A DNA stretch of 64,000 bases from the NCBI RefSeq assembly GCF_963662255.1, contig NW_026912185.1, positions 1-64,000 on the forward strand, written 5' to 3'. A program made the translations under genes and the position numbers. Positions 10,951 to 24,900 of the stretch are shown here, piece by piece. The notes beneath the pieces were generated by a model. It saw nothing but the letters and a program-made list of their open reading frames with translations. It was not told where the DNA came from and made no database searches. How positions within the stretch are numbered: position 1 is the stretch's first letter; the number at the start of each line of letters is the position of its first letter. The stretch comes from Cinclus cinclus (Eukaryota; Chordata; Aves; Passeriformes; Cinclidae).

Positions 10951-11610
10951 GTCACAATGGTTCCTTGCTTCTCTTAACCTCTGTGGTGTCACAATGCATT
11001 CCAAGCCCTTTTAGGCCACTTGGTCTTACAATGAACCATTTGATTCTTGGCCTTCATGGTGTCATAATGGTTCCTTGCTTCTATAGGTCCCCATGCTGTC
11101 AGAGTTCATCCGTGGCCCTTTTGCGCCCCCTGGTGTCAAAAGGGATTCTTAGATTGTTAGCCTGCATTGGGTCACAATGGTTCCTTGCTTCTCTTAACCC
11201 CTGTGGTGTCACAAAGCATCCCATGCCCTTTTAGGCCACTTGATGTCACAATGAATCATTTGATTCTTGGCCTCCATGGTGGCATAATAGATCCTTGCTT
11301 CTATTGGTCCCCGTGCTGTAACAATCCACCCCTGGCCATTTTAGGCCCCCCGGTGTCACAAGGGATCCTTAGATTGTTAGCCTGCATTGGGTCACAATGG
11401 TTCCTTGATTCTCTTAACCTCTGTGGTGTCACAATGCATTCCAAGACCTTTTAAGCCACTTGGTCTTACAATGAACCATTTGATTCTTGGCCTTCATGGT
11501 GTCATAATGGTTCCTTGCTTCTATAGGTCCCCATGCTGTCACAGTTCATCCGTGGTCCTTTTGCGCCCCCTGGTGTCAAAAGGGATTCTGAGATTGTTAG
11601 CCTGCATTGG

Positions 11611-12272
11611 GTCACAATGGTTCCTTGCTTCTCTTAACCCCTGTGGTGTCACAATGCATCCCATGCCCTTTTAGGCCACTTGATGTCACAATGAATCATT
11701 TGATTCTTGGCCTCCATGGTGGCGTAATTGTACCAGGTTATAATTGGCCCCCATGCTTTCACAATTCATCCCTGGCCCATTTTAGGATCATTGGTGTCAA
11801 AAGGGATCATTAGATTGTTATCCTCCATTGGGTCACAATGGTTCCTTGCTTCTCTTAACCCCTGTGGTGTCACAATGCATCCCATGCCCTTTTAGGCCAC
11901 TTGATGTCACAATGAATCATTTGATTCTTGGCCTCTATTGTGTCATAATAGATCCTTGCTTCTATTGGTCCCCGTGCTATAACAATCCATCCCTGGCCGT
12001 TTTTATAACCCCTGGGGCCACAAGGGATCATTAGATTGTTAGCCTGCATTGGGTCACAATGGTTCCTTGCTTCTCTTAGCCCCTGTGGTGTCACAATGCA
12101 TCCCATGCCCTTTTAGGCTACTTGGTGTTACAATGAATCATTTGAGTCTTGGCCTCTATTGTGTCATAATATTTCCAAGTTTTTATTGTGCCCCATGTTT
12201 TCACAATTCATCCCTGGCCCTATTACAACCCCTGGTGTCAAATTGGTTCATTAGATTGTTAGCCTGCATTGG
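11611..12272. repeat. P-W'-Y' cassette, copy 2
   Basis: Same two 221-base monomers and same diagnostic bases as copy 1, 3742 bases downstream (17 monomers plus 2). A private change, GTGCTATAACAATCC, sits in W'. The Y' unit ends in AAATTGGTTCATTAG as in copy 1, whereas copies 3 and 4 have a standard Y-type end, so copies 1-2 and 3-4 form two sub-lineages. Confidence 0.88.
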
Positions 12273-12492
12273 GTCACAATGGTTCCTTGCTTCTCTTAAC
12301 CCCTGTGGTGTCACAATGCATCCCATGCCCTTTTAGGCCACTTGATGTCACAATGAATCATTTGATTCTTGGCCTCCATGGTGGCATAATAGATCCTTGC
12401 TTCTATTGGTCCCCGTCCTGTAACAATCCATCCCTGGCCATTTTAGGCCCCCTGGTGTCACAAGGGATCCTTAGATTGTTAGCCTGCATTGG

Positions 12493-12711
12493 GTCACAAT
12501 GGTTCCTTGCTTCTCTTAACCTCTGTGGTGTCACAATGCATTCCAAGCCCTTTTAGGCCACTTGGTCTTACAATGAACCATTTGATTCTTGGCCTTCATG
12601 GTGTCATAATGGTTCCTTGCTTCTATAGGTCCCATGCTGTCACAGTTCATCCGTGGTCCTTTTGCGCCCCCTGGTGTCAAAAGGGATTCTGAGATTGTTA
12701 GCCTGCATTGG
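12493..12711. repeat. 219-bp R monomer (one-base deletion)
   Basis: One C is missing from the GGTCCCCATGC run (near 12628). This is the only copy of this particular deletion I found. It makes the spacing between P cassettes 2 and 3 equal to 1101 bases. Confidence 0.85.
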
Positions 12712-13373
12712 GTCACAATGGTTCCTTGCTTCGCTTAACCCCTGTGGTGTCACAATGCATCCCATGCCCTTTTAGGCCACTTGATGTCACAATGAATCAT
12801 TTGATTCTTGGCCTCCATGGTGGCGTAATTGTACCAGGTTATAATTGGCCCCCATGCTTTCACAATTCATCCCTGGCCCATTTTAGGATCATTGGTGTCA
12901 AAAGGGATCATTAGATTGTTATCCTCCATTGGGTCACAATGGTTCCTTGCTTCTCTTAACCCCTGTGGTGTCACAATGCATCCCATGCCCTTTTAGGCCA
13001 CTTGATGTCACAATGAATCATTTGATTCTTGGCCTCCATGGTGGCATAATAGATCCTTGCTTCTATTGGTCCCCGTGCTGTAACAATCCATCCCTGGCCG
13101 TTTTTATAACCCCTGGGGCCACAAGGGATCATTAGATTGTTAGCCTGCATTGGGTCACAATGGTTCCTTGCATCTCTTAGCCCCTGTGGTGTCACAATGC
13201 ATCCCATGCCCTTTTAGGCTACTTGGTGTTACAATGAATCATTTGAGTCTTGGCCTCTATTGTGTCATAATATTTCCAAGTTTTTATTGTGCCCCATGTT
13301 TTCACAATTCATCCCTGGCCCTATTACAACCCCTGGTGTCACAATGGATCATTAGATTGTTAGCCTGCATTGG
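12712..13373. repeat. P-W'-Y' cassette, copy 3
   Basis: Begins 1101 bases after copy 2. The interval is five monomers with the two cassette insertions and one deletion (a 219-base R at 12493-12711 that reads GGTCCCATGC in place of GGTCCCCATGC). W' here has the CCATGGTGGC form in place of CTATTGTGTC, and Y' opens with TTGCATCTCTTAGCCCC, both shared with copy 4. Confidence 0.88.
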
Positions 13374-15133
13374 GTCACAATGGTTCCTTGCTTCTCTTAA
13401 CCTCTGTGGTGTCACAATGCATTCCAAGACCTTTTAGGCCACTTGGTCTTACAATGAACCATTTGATTCTTGGCCTTCATGGTGTCATAATGGTTCCTTG
13501 CTTCTACAGGTCCCCATGCTGTCACAGATCATCTGTGGACCTTTTGCGCCCCCTGGTGCCAAAAGAGATTCTGAGATTGTTAGCCTGCATTGGGTCACAA
13601 TGGATCCTTGCTTCTCTTAACCCCTGTGGTGTCACAATGCATCCCATGCCCTTTTAGGCCACTTGATGTCACAATGAATCATTTGATTCTTGGCCTCCAT
13701 GGTGGCATAATAGATCCTTGCTTCTATTGGTCCCCGTGCTGTAACAATCCATCCCTGGCCATTTTAGGCCCCCTGGTGTCACAAGGGATCCTTAGATTGT
13801 TAGCCTGCATTGGGTCACAATGGTTCCTTGCTTCTCTTAACCTCTGTGGTGTCACAATGCATCCCATGCCCTTTTAGGCCACTTGGTGTTGCAATGAATC
13901 ATTTGATTCTTGGCCTCTATTGTGTCATAATATTTCCATGTTTTTATTGTGCCCCATGCTTTCACAATTCATCCCTGGCCCTATTACAACCCCTGGTGTC
14001 ACAATGGATCATTAGATTGTTAGCCTGCATTGGGTCACAATGGTTCCTTGCTTCTCTTAACCTCTGTGGTGTCACAATGCATTCCAAGACCTTTTAGGCC
14101 ACTTGGTCTTACAATGAACCATTTGATTCTTGGCCTTCATGGTGTCATAATGGTTCCTTGCTTCTATAGGTCCCCATGCTGTCAGAGTTCATCCGTGGTC
14201 CTTTTGAGCCCCCTGGTGTCAAAAGGGATTCTGAGATTCTTAGCCTGCATTGGGTCACAATGGATCCTTGCTTCTCTTAATCCCTGTGGTGTCACAATGC
14301 ATCCCATGCCCTTTTAGGCCACTTGATGTCACAATGAATCATTTGATTCTTGGCCTCCATGGTGGCATAATAGATCCTTGCTTCTATTGGTCCCCGTGCT
14401 GTAACAATCCATCCCTGGCCATTTTAGGCCCCCTGGTGTCGCAAGGGATCATTAGATTGTTAGCCTGCATTGCGTCACAATGGTTCCTTGATTCTCTTAA
14501 CCTCTCTGGTGTCACAATGCATTCCAAGCCCTTTTAGGCTACTTGGTCTTACAATGAACCATTTGATTCTTGGCCTTCATGGTGTCATAATGGTTCCTTG
14601 CTTCTATAGGTCCCCATGCTTTCACAGTTCATCCGTGGTCCTTTTGAGCCCCCTGGTGTCAAAAGGGATTCTGAGATTCTTAGCCTGCATTGGGTCACAA
14701 TGGATCCTTGCTTCTCTTAACCCCTGTGGTGTCACAATGCATCCCATGCCCTTTTAGGCCACTTGATGTCACAATGAATCATTTGATTCTTGGCCTCCAT
14801 GGTGGCATAATAGATCCTTGCTTCTATTGGTCCCCGTGCTGTAACAATCCACCCCTGGCCATTTTAGGCCCCCCGGTGTCACAAGGGATCCTTAGATTGT
14901 TAGCCTGCATTGGGTCACAATGGTTCCTTGCTTCTCTTAACCTCTGTGGTGTCACAATGCATTCCAAGACCTTTTAGGCCACTTGGTCTTACAATGAACC
15001 ATTTGATTCTTGGCCTTCATGGTGTCATAATGGTTCCTTGCTTCTACATGTCCCCATGCTGTCACAGATCATCTCTGGACCTTTTGCGCCTCCTGGTGTC
15101 AAAAGGGATTCTTAGATTGTTAGCCTGCATTGG

Positions 15134-15795
15134 GTCACAATGGTTCCTTGCTTCTCTTAACCCCTGTGGTGTCACAATGCATCCCATGCCCTTTTAGGCC
15201 ACTTGATGTCACAATGAATCATTTGATTCTTGGCCTCCATGGTGGCGTAATTGTACCAGGTTATAATTGGCCCCCATGCTTTCACAATTCATCCCTGGCC
15301 CATTTTAGGATCATTGGTGTCAAAAGGGATCATTAGATTGTTATCCTCCATTGGGTCACAATGGTTCCTTGCTTCTCTTAACCCCTGTGGTGTCACAACG
15401 CATCCCATGCCCTTTTAGGCCACTTGATGTCACAATGAATCATTTGATTCTTGGCCTCCATGGTGGCATAATAGATCCTTGCTTCTATTGGTCCCCGTGC
15501 TGTAACAATCCATCCCTGGTCGTTTTTATAACCCCTGGGGCCACAAGGGATCATTAGATTGTTAGCCTGCATTGGGTCACAATGGTTCCTTGCATCTCTT
15601 AGCCCCTGTGGTGTCACAATGCATCCCATGCCCTTTTAGGCTACTTGGTGTTACAATGAATCATTTGAGTCTTGGCCTCTATTGTGTCATAATATTTCCA
15701 TGTTTTTATTGTGCCCCATGTTTTCATCATTCATCCCTGGCCCTATTACAACCCCTGGTGTCACAATGGATCATTACATTGTTAGCCTGCATTGG
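15134..15795. repeat. P-W'-Y' cassette, copy 4 (last seen)
   Basis: Begins 2422 bases after copy 3 (11 monomers plus 2). It shares the TTGCATCTCTTAGCCCC allele with copy 3 and has private changes: CACAACGCATCCC, CTGGTCGTTTTTATAACC and TTTTCATCATTCATCC. No cassette is found after 15.8 kb, so it marks domain 1. Confidence 0.88.
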
Positions 15796-17335
15796 GTCAC
15801 AATGGTTCCTTGCTTCTCTTAACCTCTGTGGTGTCACAATGCATTCCAAGACCTTTTAGGCCACTTGGTCTTACAATGAACCATTTGATTCTTGGCCTTC
15901 ATGGTGTCATAATGGTTCCTTGCTTCTATAGGTCCCCATGCTTTCACAGATCATCTCTGGACCTTTTGCGCCCCCTGGTGTCAAAAGGGATTCTGAGATT
16001 GTTAGCCTGCATTGGGTCACAATGGTTCCTTGCTTCGCTTAACCCCTGTGGTGTCACAATGCATCCCATGCCCTTTTAGGCCACTTGATGTCACAATGAA
16101 TCATTTGATTCTTGGCCTCCATGGTGGCATAATAGATCCTTGCTTCTATTGGTCCCCGTGCTGTAACAATCCATCCCTGGGCATTTTAGGCCCCCTGGTT
16201 TCACAAGGGATCCTTAGATTGTTAGCCTGCATTGGGTCACAATGGTTCCTTGATTCTCTTAACCTCTGTGGTGTCACAATGCATTCCAAGACCTTTTAAG
16301 CCACTTGGTCTTACAATGAACCATTTGATTCTTGGCCTTCATGGTGTCATAATGGTTCCTTGCTTCTATAGGTCCCCATGCTTTCACAGTTCATCCGTGG
16401 TCCTTTTTCGCCCCCTGGTGTCAAAAGGGATTCTTAGATTGTTAGCCTGCATTGGGTCACAAAGGTTCCTTGCTTCTCTTAACCCCTGTGGTGTCACAAT
16501 GCATCCCATGCCCTTTTAGGCCACTTGATGTCACAATGAATCATTTGATTCTTGGCCTCCATGGTGGCATAATAGATCCTTGCTTCTATTGGTCCCCGTG
16601 CTGTAACAATCCATCCCTGGCCATTTTAGGCCCCCTGGTGTCACAAGGGATCCTTAGATTGTTAGCCTGCATTGGGTCACAATGGTTCCTTGCTTCTCTT
16701 AACCTCTGTGGTGTCACAATGCATCCCATGCCCTTTTAGGCCACTTGGTCTTACAATGAATCATTTGATTCTTGGCCTCCATGGTGGCATAATAGATCCT
16801 TGCTTCTATAGGTCCCCATGCTTTCACAGTTCATTCGTGGTCCTTTTGCGCCCCCTGGTGTCAAAAGGGATTCTTAGATTGTTAGCCTGCATTGGGTCAC
16901 AATGGTTCCTTGCTTCTCTTAACCCCTGTGGTGTCACAATGCATCCCATGCCCTTTTAGGCCACTTGATGTCACAATGAATCATTTGATTCTTGGCCTCT
17001 ATTGTGTCATAATATTTCCATGTTTTTATTGTGCCCCATGCTTTCACAATTCATCCCTGGCCCTATTACAACCCCTGGTGTCACAATGGATCCTTAGATT
17101 GTTAGCCTGCATTGGGTCACAATGGTTCCTTGCTTCTCTTAACCTCTGTGGTGTCACAATGCATTCCAAGACCTTTTAGGCCACTTGGTCTTACAATGAA
17201 CCATTTGATTCTTGGCCTTCATGGTGTCATAATGGTTCCTTGCTTCTATATGTCCCCATGCTGTCACAGATCATCTCTGGACCTTTTGCGCCCCCTGGTG
17301 TCAAAAGGGATTCTTAGATTGTTAGCCTGCATTGG

Positions 17336-20300
17336 GTCACAATGGTTCCTTGCTTCTCTTAACCCCTGTGGTGTCACAATGCATCCCATGCCCTTTTAGG
17401 CCACTTGGTGTTACAATGAATCATTTGATTCTTGGCCTCCATGGTGGCATAATAGATCCTTGCTTCTATTGGTCCCCGTCCTGTAACAATCCACCCCTGG
17501 CCATTTTAGGCCCCCCGGTGTCACAAGGGATCCTTAGATTGTTAGCCTGCATTGGGTCACAATGGTTCCTTGCTTCTCTTAACCTCTGTGGTGTCACAAT
17601 GCATCCCATGCCCTTTTAGGCCACTTGGTCTTACAATGAATCATTTGATTCTTGGCCTCCATGGTGGCATAATAGATCCTTGCTTCTATAGGTCCCCATG
17701 CTTTCACAGTTCATCCGTGGTCCTTTTGAGCCCCCTGGTGTCAAAAGGGATTCTTAGATTGATAGCCTGCATTGGGTCACAATGGTTCCTTGCTTCTTTT
17801 AACCTCTGTGGTGTCACAATGCATCCCATGCCCTTTTAGGCCACTTGGTGTTGCAATGAATCATTTGATTCTTGACCTCTATTGTGTCATAATATTTCCA
17901 TGTTTTTATTGTGCCCCATACTTTCACAATTCATCCCTGGACCTATTACAACCCCTGGTGTCACAATGGATCATTACATTGTTAGCCTGCATTGGGTCAC
18001 AATGGTTCCTTGCTTCTCTTAACCTCTGTGGTGTCACAATGCATCCCATGCCCTTTTAGGCCACTTGGTCTTACAATGAACCATTTGATTCTTGGCCTTC
18101 ATGGTGTCATAATGGTTCCTTGCTTCTATATGTCCCCATGCTGTCAGAGTTCATCCGTGGTCCTTTTGCGCCCCCTGGTGTCAAAAGGGATTCTTAGATT
18201 GTTAGCCTGCATTGGGTCACAATGGTTCCTTGCTTCTCTTAACCCCTGTGGTGTCACAATGCATCCCATGCCCTTTTAGGCCACTTGATGTCACAATGAA
18301 TCATTTGATTCTTGGCCTCTATTGTGTCATAATATTTCCATGTTTTTATTGTGCCCCATGCTTTCACAATTCATCCCTGGCCCTCTTACAACCCCTGGTG
18401 TCACAATGGATCATTACATTGTTAGCCTGCATTGGGTCACAATGGTTCCTTGCTTCTCTTAACCTCTGTGGTGTCACAATGCATCCCATGCCCTTTTAGG
18501 CCACTTGGTCTTACAATGAATCATTTGATTCTTGGCCTCCATGGTGGCATAATAGATCCTTGCTTCTATAGGTCCCCATGCTTTCACAGTTCATCCGTGG
18601 TCCTTTTGCGCCCCCTGGTGTCAAAAGGGATTCTTAGATTGTTAGCCTGCATTGGGTCACAATGGTTCCTGGCTTCTCTTAACCCCTGTGGTGTCACAAT
18701 GCATCCCATGCCCTTTTAGGCCACTTGATGTCACAATGAATCATTTGATTCTTGGCCTCTATTGTGTCATAATATTTCCATGTTTTTATTGTGCCCCATG
18801 CTTTCACAATTCATCCCTGGCCCTCTTACAACCCCTGGTGTCACAATGGATCATTAGATTGTTAGCCTGCATTGGGTCACAATGGTTCCTTGCTTCCCTT
18901 ATCCTCTGTGGTGTCACAATGCATTCCAAGACCTTTTAAGCCACTTGGTCTTACAATGAACCATTTGATTCTGGGCCTTCATGGTGTCATAATGGTTCCG
19001 TGCTTCTACATGTCCCCATGCTGTCACAGATCATCTCTGGACCTTTTGCGCCCCCTGGTGTCAAAAGGGATTCTTAGATTGTTAGCCTGCATTGGGTCAC
19101 AATGGTTCCTTGCTTCTCTTAACCCCTGTGGTGTCACAATGCATCCCATGCCCTTTTAGGCCACTTGATGTCACAATGAATCATTTGATTCTTGGCCTCC
19201 ATGGTGGCATAATAGATCCTTGCTTCTATTGGTCCCCGTGCTGTAACAATCCACCCCTGGCCATTTTAGGCCCCCCGGTGTCACAAGGGATCCTTAGATT
19301 GTTAGCCTGCATTGGGTCACAATGGTTCTTGCTTCTCTTAACCTCTGTGGTGTCACAATGCATCCCATGCCCTTTTAGGCCACTTGGTCTTACAATGAAT
19401 CATTTGATTCTTGGCCTCCATGGTGGCATAATAGATCCTTGCTTCTATAGGTCCCCATGCTTTCACAGTTCATCCGTGGTCCTTTTGCGCCCCCTGGTGT
19501 CAAAAGGGATTCTTAGATTGTTATCCTGCATTGGGTCACAATGGTTCCTTGCTTCTCTTAACCCCTGTGGTGTCGCAATGCATCCCATGCCCTTTTAGGC
19601 CACTTGATGTCACAATGAATCATTTGATTCTTGGCCTCCATGGTGGCATAATAGATCCTTGCTTCTATTGGTCCCCGTGCTGTAACAATCCATCCCTGGC
19701 CATTTTAGGCCCCCTGGTGTCACAATGGATCCTTAGATTGTTAGCCTGCATTGGGTCACAATGGTTCCTTGCTTCTCTTAACCTCTGTGGTGTCACAATG
19801 CATTCCAAGACCTTTTAGGCCACTTGGTCTTACAATGAACCATTTGATTCTTGGCCTTCATGGTGTCATAATGGTTCCTTGCTTCTATATGTCCCCATGC
19901 TGTCACAGATCATCTCTGGACCTTTTGCGCCCCCTGGTGTCAAAAGGGATTCTGAGATTGTTAGCCTGCATTGGGTCACAATGGTTCCTTGCTTCTCTTA
20001 ACCCCTGTGGTGTCACAATGCATCCCATGCCCTTTTAGGCCACTTGATGTCACAATGAATCATTTGATTCTTGGCCTCCATGGTGGCATAATAGATCCTT
20101 GCTTCTATTTGTCCCCGTGCTGTAACAATCCATCCCTGGCCATTTTAGGCCCCCTGGTGTCACAAGGGATCCTTAGATTGTTAGCCTGCATTGGGTCACA
20201 ATGGTTCCTTGCTTCTCTTAACCTCTGTGGTGTCACAATGCATTCCAAGACCTTTTAGGCAACTTGGTCTTACAATGAATCATTTGATTCTTGGCCTCCA

Positions 20301-21954
20301 TGGTGGCATAATAGATCCTTGCTTCTATAGGTCCCCATGCTATCAGAGTTCATCCGTGGTCCTTTTGCGCCCCCTGGTGTCAAAAGGGATTCTTAGATTG
20401 TTAGCCTGCATTGGGTCACAATGGTTCCTTGCTTCTCTTAACCCCTGTGGTGTCACAATGCATCCCATGCCCTTTTAGGCCACTTGATGTCACAATGAAT
20501 CATTTGATTCTTGGCCTCTATTGTGTCATAATATTTCCATATTTTTATTGTGCCCCAGGCTTTCACAATTCATCCCTGGCCCTATTACAACCCCTGGTGT
20601 CACAATGGATCCTTAGATTGTTAGCCTGCATTGGGTCACAATGGTTCCTTGCTTCTCTTAACCTCTGTGGTGTCACAATGCATTCCAAGCCCTTTTAGGC
20701 CACTTGGTCTTACAATGAACCATTTGATTCTTGGCCTTCATGGTGTCATAATGGTTCCTTGCTTCTATATGTCCCCATGCTGTCACAGATCATCTCTGGA
20801 CCTTTTGCGCCCCCTGGTGTCAAAAGGGATTCTTAGATTGTTAGCCTGCATTGGGTCACAATGGTTCCTTGCTTCTCTTAACCCCTGTGGTGTCACAATG
20901 CATCCCATGCCCTTTTAGGCCACTTGGTGTTACAATGAATCATTTGATTCTTGGCCTCCATGGTGGCATAATAGATCCTTGCTTCTATTGGTCCCCGTCC
21001 TGTAACAATCCACCCCTGGCCATTTTAGGCCCCCCGGTGTCACAAGGGATCCTTAGATTGTTAGCCTGCATTGGGTCACAATGGTTCCTTGCTTCTCTTA
21101 ACCTCTGTGGTGTCACAATGCATCCCATGCCCTTTTAGGCCACTTGGTCTTACAATGAATCATTTGATTCTTGGCCTCCATGGTGGCATAATAGATCCTT
21201 GTTTCTATAGGTCCCCATGCTGTCAGAGTTCATCCGTGGTCCTTTTGAGCCCCCTGGTGTCAAAAGGGATTCTGAGATTGATAGCCTGCATTGGGTCACA
21301 ATGGTTCCTTGCTTCTCTTAACCCCTGTGGTGTCACAATGCATCCCATGCCCTTTTAGGCCACTTGATGTCACAATGAATCATTTGATTCTTGGCCTCTA
21401 TTGTGTCATAATATTTCCATGTTTTTATTGTGCCCCATGCTTTCACAATTCATCCCTGGCCCTATTACAACCCCTGGTGTCACAATGGATCATTAGATTG
21501 TTAGCCTGCATTGGGTCACAATGGTTCCTTGCTTCTCTTAACCTCTGTGGTGTCACAATGCATCCCATGCCCTTTTAGGCCACTTGGTCTTACAATGAAC
21601 CATTTGATTCTGGGCCTTCATGGTGTCATAATGGTTCCTTGCTTCTACATGTCCCCATGCTGTCACAGATCATCTCTGGACCTTTTGCGCCCCCTGGTGT
21701 CAAAAGGGATTCTTAGATTGTTAGCCTGCATTGGGTCACAATGGTTCCTTGCTTCTCTTAACCCCTGTGGTGTCACAATGCATCCCATGCCCTTTTAGGC
21801 CACTTGGTGTCACAATGAATCATTTGATTCTTGGCCTCTATTGTGTCATAATATTTCCATGTTTTTATTGTGCCCCATGCTTTCACAATTCATCCCTGGC
21901 CCTATTACAACCCCTGGTGTCACAATGGATCCTTAGATTGTTAGCCTGCTTTGG
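17336..21954. repeat. Domain 2 HOR copy 1 (21 monomers, 4619 bp)
   Basis: Order: W G Y R, Y G Y R, W G W R, W G Y R, W G Y R, Y. It contains one 219-base G monomer at 19316-19534. Private changes relative to later copies include CTTGACCTC and CCCATACTTTC in the first Y, CCCTCTTACAACC in two Y monomers, and AGGCAACTTGG near 20260. Confidence 0.82.
19316..19534. repeat. 219-bp G monomer, HOR copy 1
   Basis: One C is missing in subunit 1 (ATGGTTCTTGCTTC in place of ATGGTTCCTTGCTTC, near 19328). The deletion joins two repeat reading frames into a 168-codon TTG-started open frame (19092-19598). That is a frame accident of the repeat, not evidence of a gene. The same deletion is in HOR copies 2 and 3. 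Confidence 0.9.
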
Positions 21955-24900
21955 GTCACAATGGTTCCTTGCTTCTCTTAACCCCTGTGGTGTCACAATG
22001 CATCCCATGCCCTTTTAGGCCACTTGGTGTTACAATGAATCATTTGATTCTTGGCCTCCATGGTGGCATAATAGATCCTTGCTTCTATTGGTCCCCGTCC
22101 TGTAACAATCCACCCCTGGCCATTTTAGGCCCCCCGGTGTCACAAGGGATCCTTAGATTGTTAGCCTGCATTGGGTCACAATGGTTCCTTGCTTCTCTTA
22201 ACCTCTGTGGTGTCACAATGCATCCCATGCCCTTTTAGGCCACTTGGTCTTACAATGAATCATTTGATTCTTGGCCTCCATGGTGGCATAATAGATCCTT
22301 GCTTCTATAGGTCCCCATGCTTTCACAGTTCATCCGTGGTCCTTTTGAGCCCCCTGGTGTCAAAAGGGATTCTTAGATTGATAGCCTGCATTGGGTCACA
22401 ATGGTTCCTTGCTTCTTTTAACCTCTGTGGTGTCACAATGCATCCCATGCCCTTTTAGGCCACTTGGTGTTGCAATGAATCATTTGATTCTTGGCCTCTA
22501 TTGTGTCATAATATTTCCATGTTTTTATTGTGCCCCATGCTTTCACAATTCATCCCTGGACCTATTACAACCCCTGGTGTCACAATGGATCATTACATTG
22601 TTAGCCTGCATTGGGTCACAATGGTTCCTTGCTTCTCTTAACCTCTGTGGTGTCACAATGCATTCCAAGACCTTTTAGGCCACTTGGTCTTACAATGAAC
22701 CATTTGATTCTTGGCCTTCATGGTGTCATAATGGTTCCTTGCTTCTATATGTCCCCATGCTGTCAGAGTTCATCCGTGGTCCTTTTGCGCCCCCTGGTGT
22801 CAAAAGGGATTCTTAGATTGTTAGCCTGCATTGGGTCACAATGGTTCCTTGCTTCTCTTAACCCCTGTGGTGTCACAATGCATCCCATGCCCTTTTAGGC
22901 CACTTGATGTCACAATGAATCATTTGATTCTTGGCCTCTATTGTGTCATAATATTTCCATGTTTTTATTGTGCCCCATGCTTTCACAATTCATCCCTGGC
23001 CCTATTACAACCCCTGGTGTCACAATGGATCATTAGATTGTTAGCCTGCATTGGGTCACAATGGTTCCTTGCTTCTCTTAACCTCTGTGGTGTCACAATG
23101 CATCCCATGCCCTTTTAGGCCACTTGGTCTTACAATGAATCATTTGATTCTTGGCCTCCATGGTGGCATAATAGATCCTTGCTTCTATAGGTCCCCATGC
23201 TTTCACAGTTCATCCGTGGTCCTTTTGCGCCCCCTGGTGTCAAAAGGGATTCTTAGATTGTTAGCCTGCATTGGGTCACAATGGTTCCTGGCTTCTCTTA
23301 ACCCCTGTGGTGTCACAATGCATCCCATGCCCTTTTAGGCCACTTGATGTCACAATGAATCATTTGATTCTTGGCCTCTATTGTGTCATAATATTTCCAT
23401 GTTTTTATTGTGCCCCATGCTTTCACAATTCATCCCTGGCCCTATTACAACCCCTGGTGTCACAATGGATCATTAGATTGTTAGCCTGCATTGGGTCACA
23501 ATGGTTCCTTGCTTCCCTTATCCTCTGTGGTGTCACAATGCATTCCAAGACCTTTTAAGCCACTTGGTCTTACAATGAACCATTTGATTCTGGGCCTTCA
23601 TGGTGTCATAATGGTTCCGTGTTTCTACATGTCCCCATGCTGTCACAGATCATCTCTGGACCTTTTGCGCCCCCTGGTGTCAAAAGGGATTCTGAGATTG
23701 TTAGCCTGCATTGGGTCACAATGGTTCCTTGCTTCTCTTAACCCCTGTGGTGTCACAATGCATCCCATGCCCTTTTAGGCCACTTGATGTCACAATGAAT
23801 CATTTGATTCTTGGCCTCCATGGTGGCATAATAGATCCTTGCTTCTATTGGTCCCCGTGCTGTAACAATCCACCCCTGGCCATTTTAGGCCCCCCGGTGT
23901 CACAAGGGATCCTTAGATTGTTAGCCTGCATTGGGTCACAATGGTTCTTGCTTCTCTTAACCTCTGTGGTGTCACAATGCATCCCATGCCCTTTTAGGCC
24001 ACTTGGTCTTACAATGAATCATTTGATTCTTGGCCTCCATGGTGGCATAATAGATCCTTGCTTCTATAGGTCCCCATGCTTTCACAGTTCATCCGTGGTC
24101 CTTTTGCGCCCCCTGGTGTCAAAAGGGATTCTTAGATTGTTAGCCTGCATTGGGTCACAATGGTTCCTTGCTTCTCTTAACCCCTGTGGTGTCGCAATGC
24201 ATCCCATGCCCTTTTAGGCCACTTGATGTCACAATGAATCATTTGATTCTTGGCCTCCATGGTGGCATAATAGATCCTTGCTTCTATTGGTCCCCGTGCT
24301 GTAACAATCCATCCCTGGCCATTTTAGGCCCCCTGGTGTCACAATGGATCCTTAGATTGTTAGCCTGCATTGGGTCACAATGGTTCCTTGCTTCTCTTAA
24401 CCTCTGTGGTGTCACAATGCATTCCAAGACCTTTTAGGCCACTTGGTCTTACAATGAACCATTTGATTCTTGGCCTTCATGGTGTCATAATGGTTCCTTG
24501 CTTCTATATGTCCCCATGCTGTCACAGATCATCTCTGGACCTTTTGCGCCCCCTGGTGTCAAAAGGGATTCTTAGATTGTTAGCCTGCATTGGGTCACAA
24601 TGGTTCCTTGCTTCTCTTAACCCCTGTGGTGTCACAATGCATCCCATGCCCTTTTAGGCCACTTGGTGTTACAATGAATCATTTGATTCTTGGCCTCCAT
24701 GGTGGCATAATAGATCCTTGCTTCTATTGGTCCCCGTCCTGTAACAATCCACCCCTGGCCATTTTAGGCCCCCCGGTGTCACAAGGGATCCTTAGATTGT
24801 TAGCCTGCATTGGGTCACAATGGTTCCTTGCTTCTCTTAACCTCTGTGGTGTCACAATGCATCCCATGCCCTTTTAGGCCACTTGGTCTTACAATGAATC

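Larger units (their letters stand above)
1..17335. repeat. Domain 1: irregular higher-order arrangement with P cassettes
   Basis: Class order from 169, after a partial R at 1-168: W G Y R, W R Y R, G Y R W, R Y R W, G Y R W, G Y R Y, R Y R Y, R W G Y, R W R; then P-W'-Y' cassette; Y R W G, Y R W G, Y R Y R, W R; cassette; W R; cassette; R W Y R, W R W R; cassette; R W R W, G Y R. No single higher-order period runs through it, but blocks recur: 10 monomers from 3249 reappear at 8751, and the segment ending in the first P cassette recurs 3742 bp later. Classes were read by eye from diagnostic bases. Confidence 0.75.
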
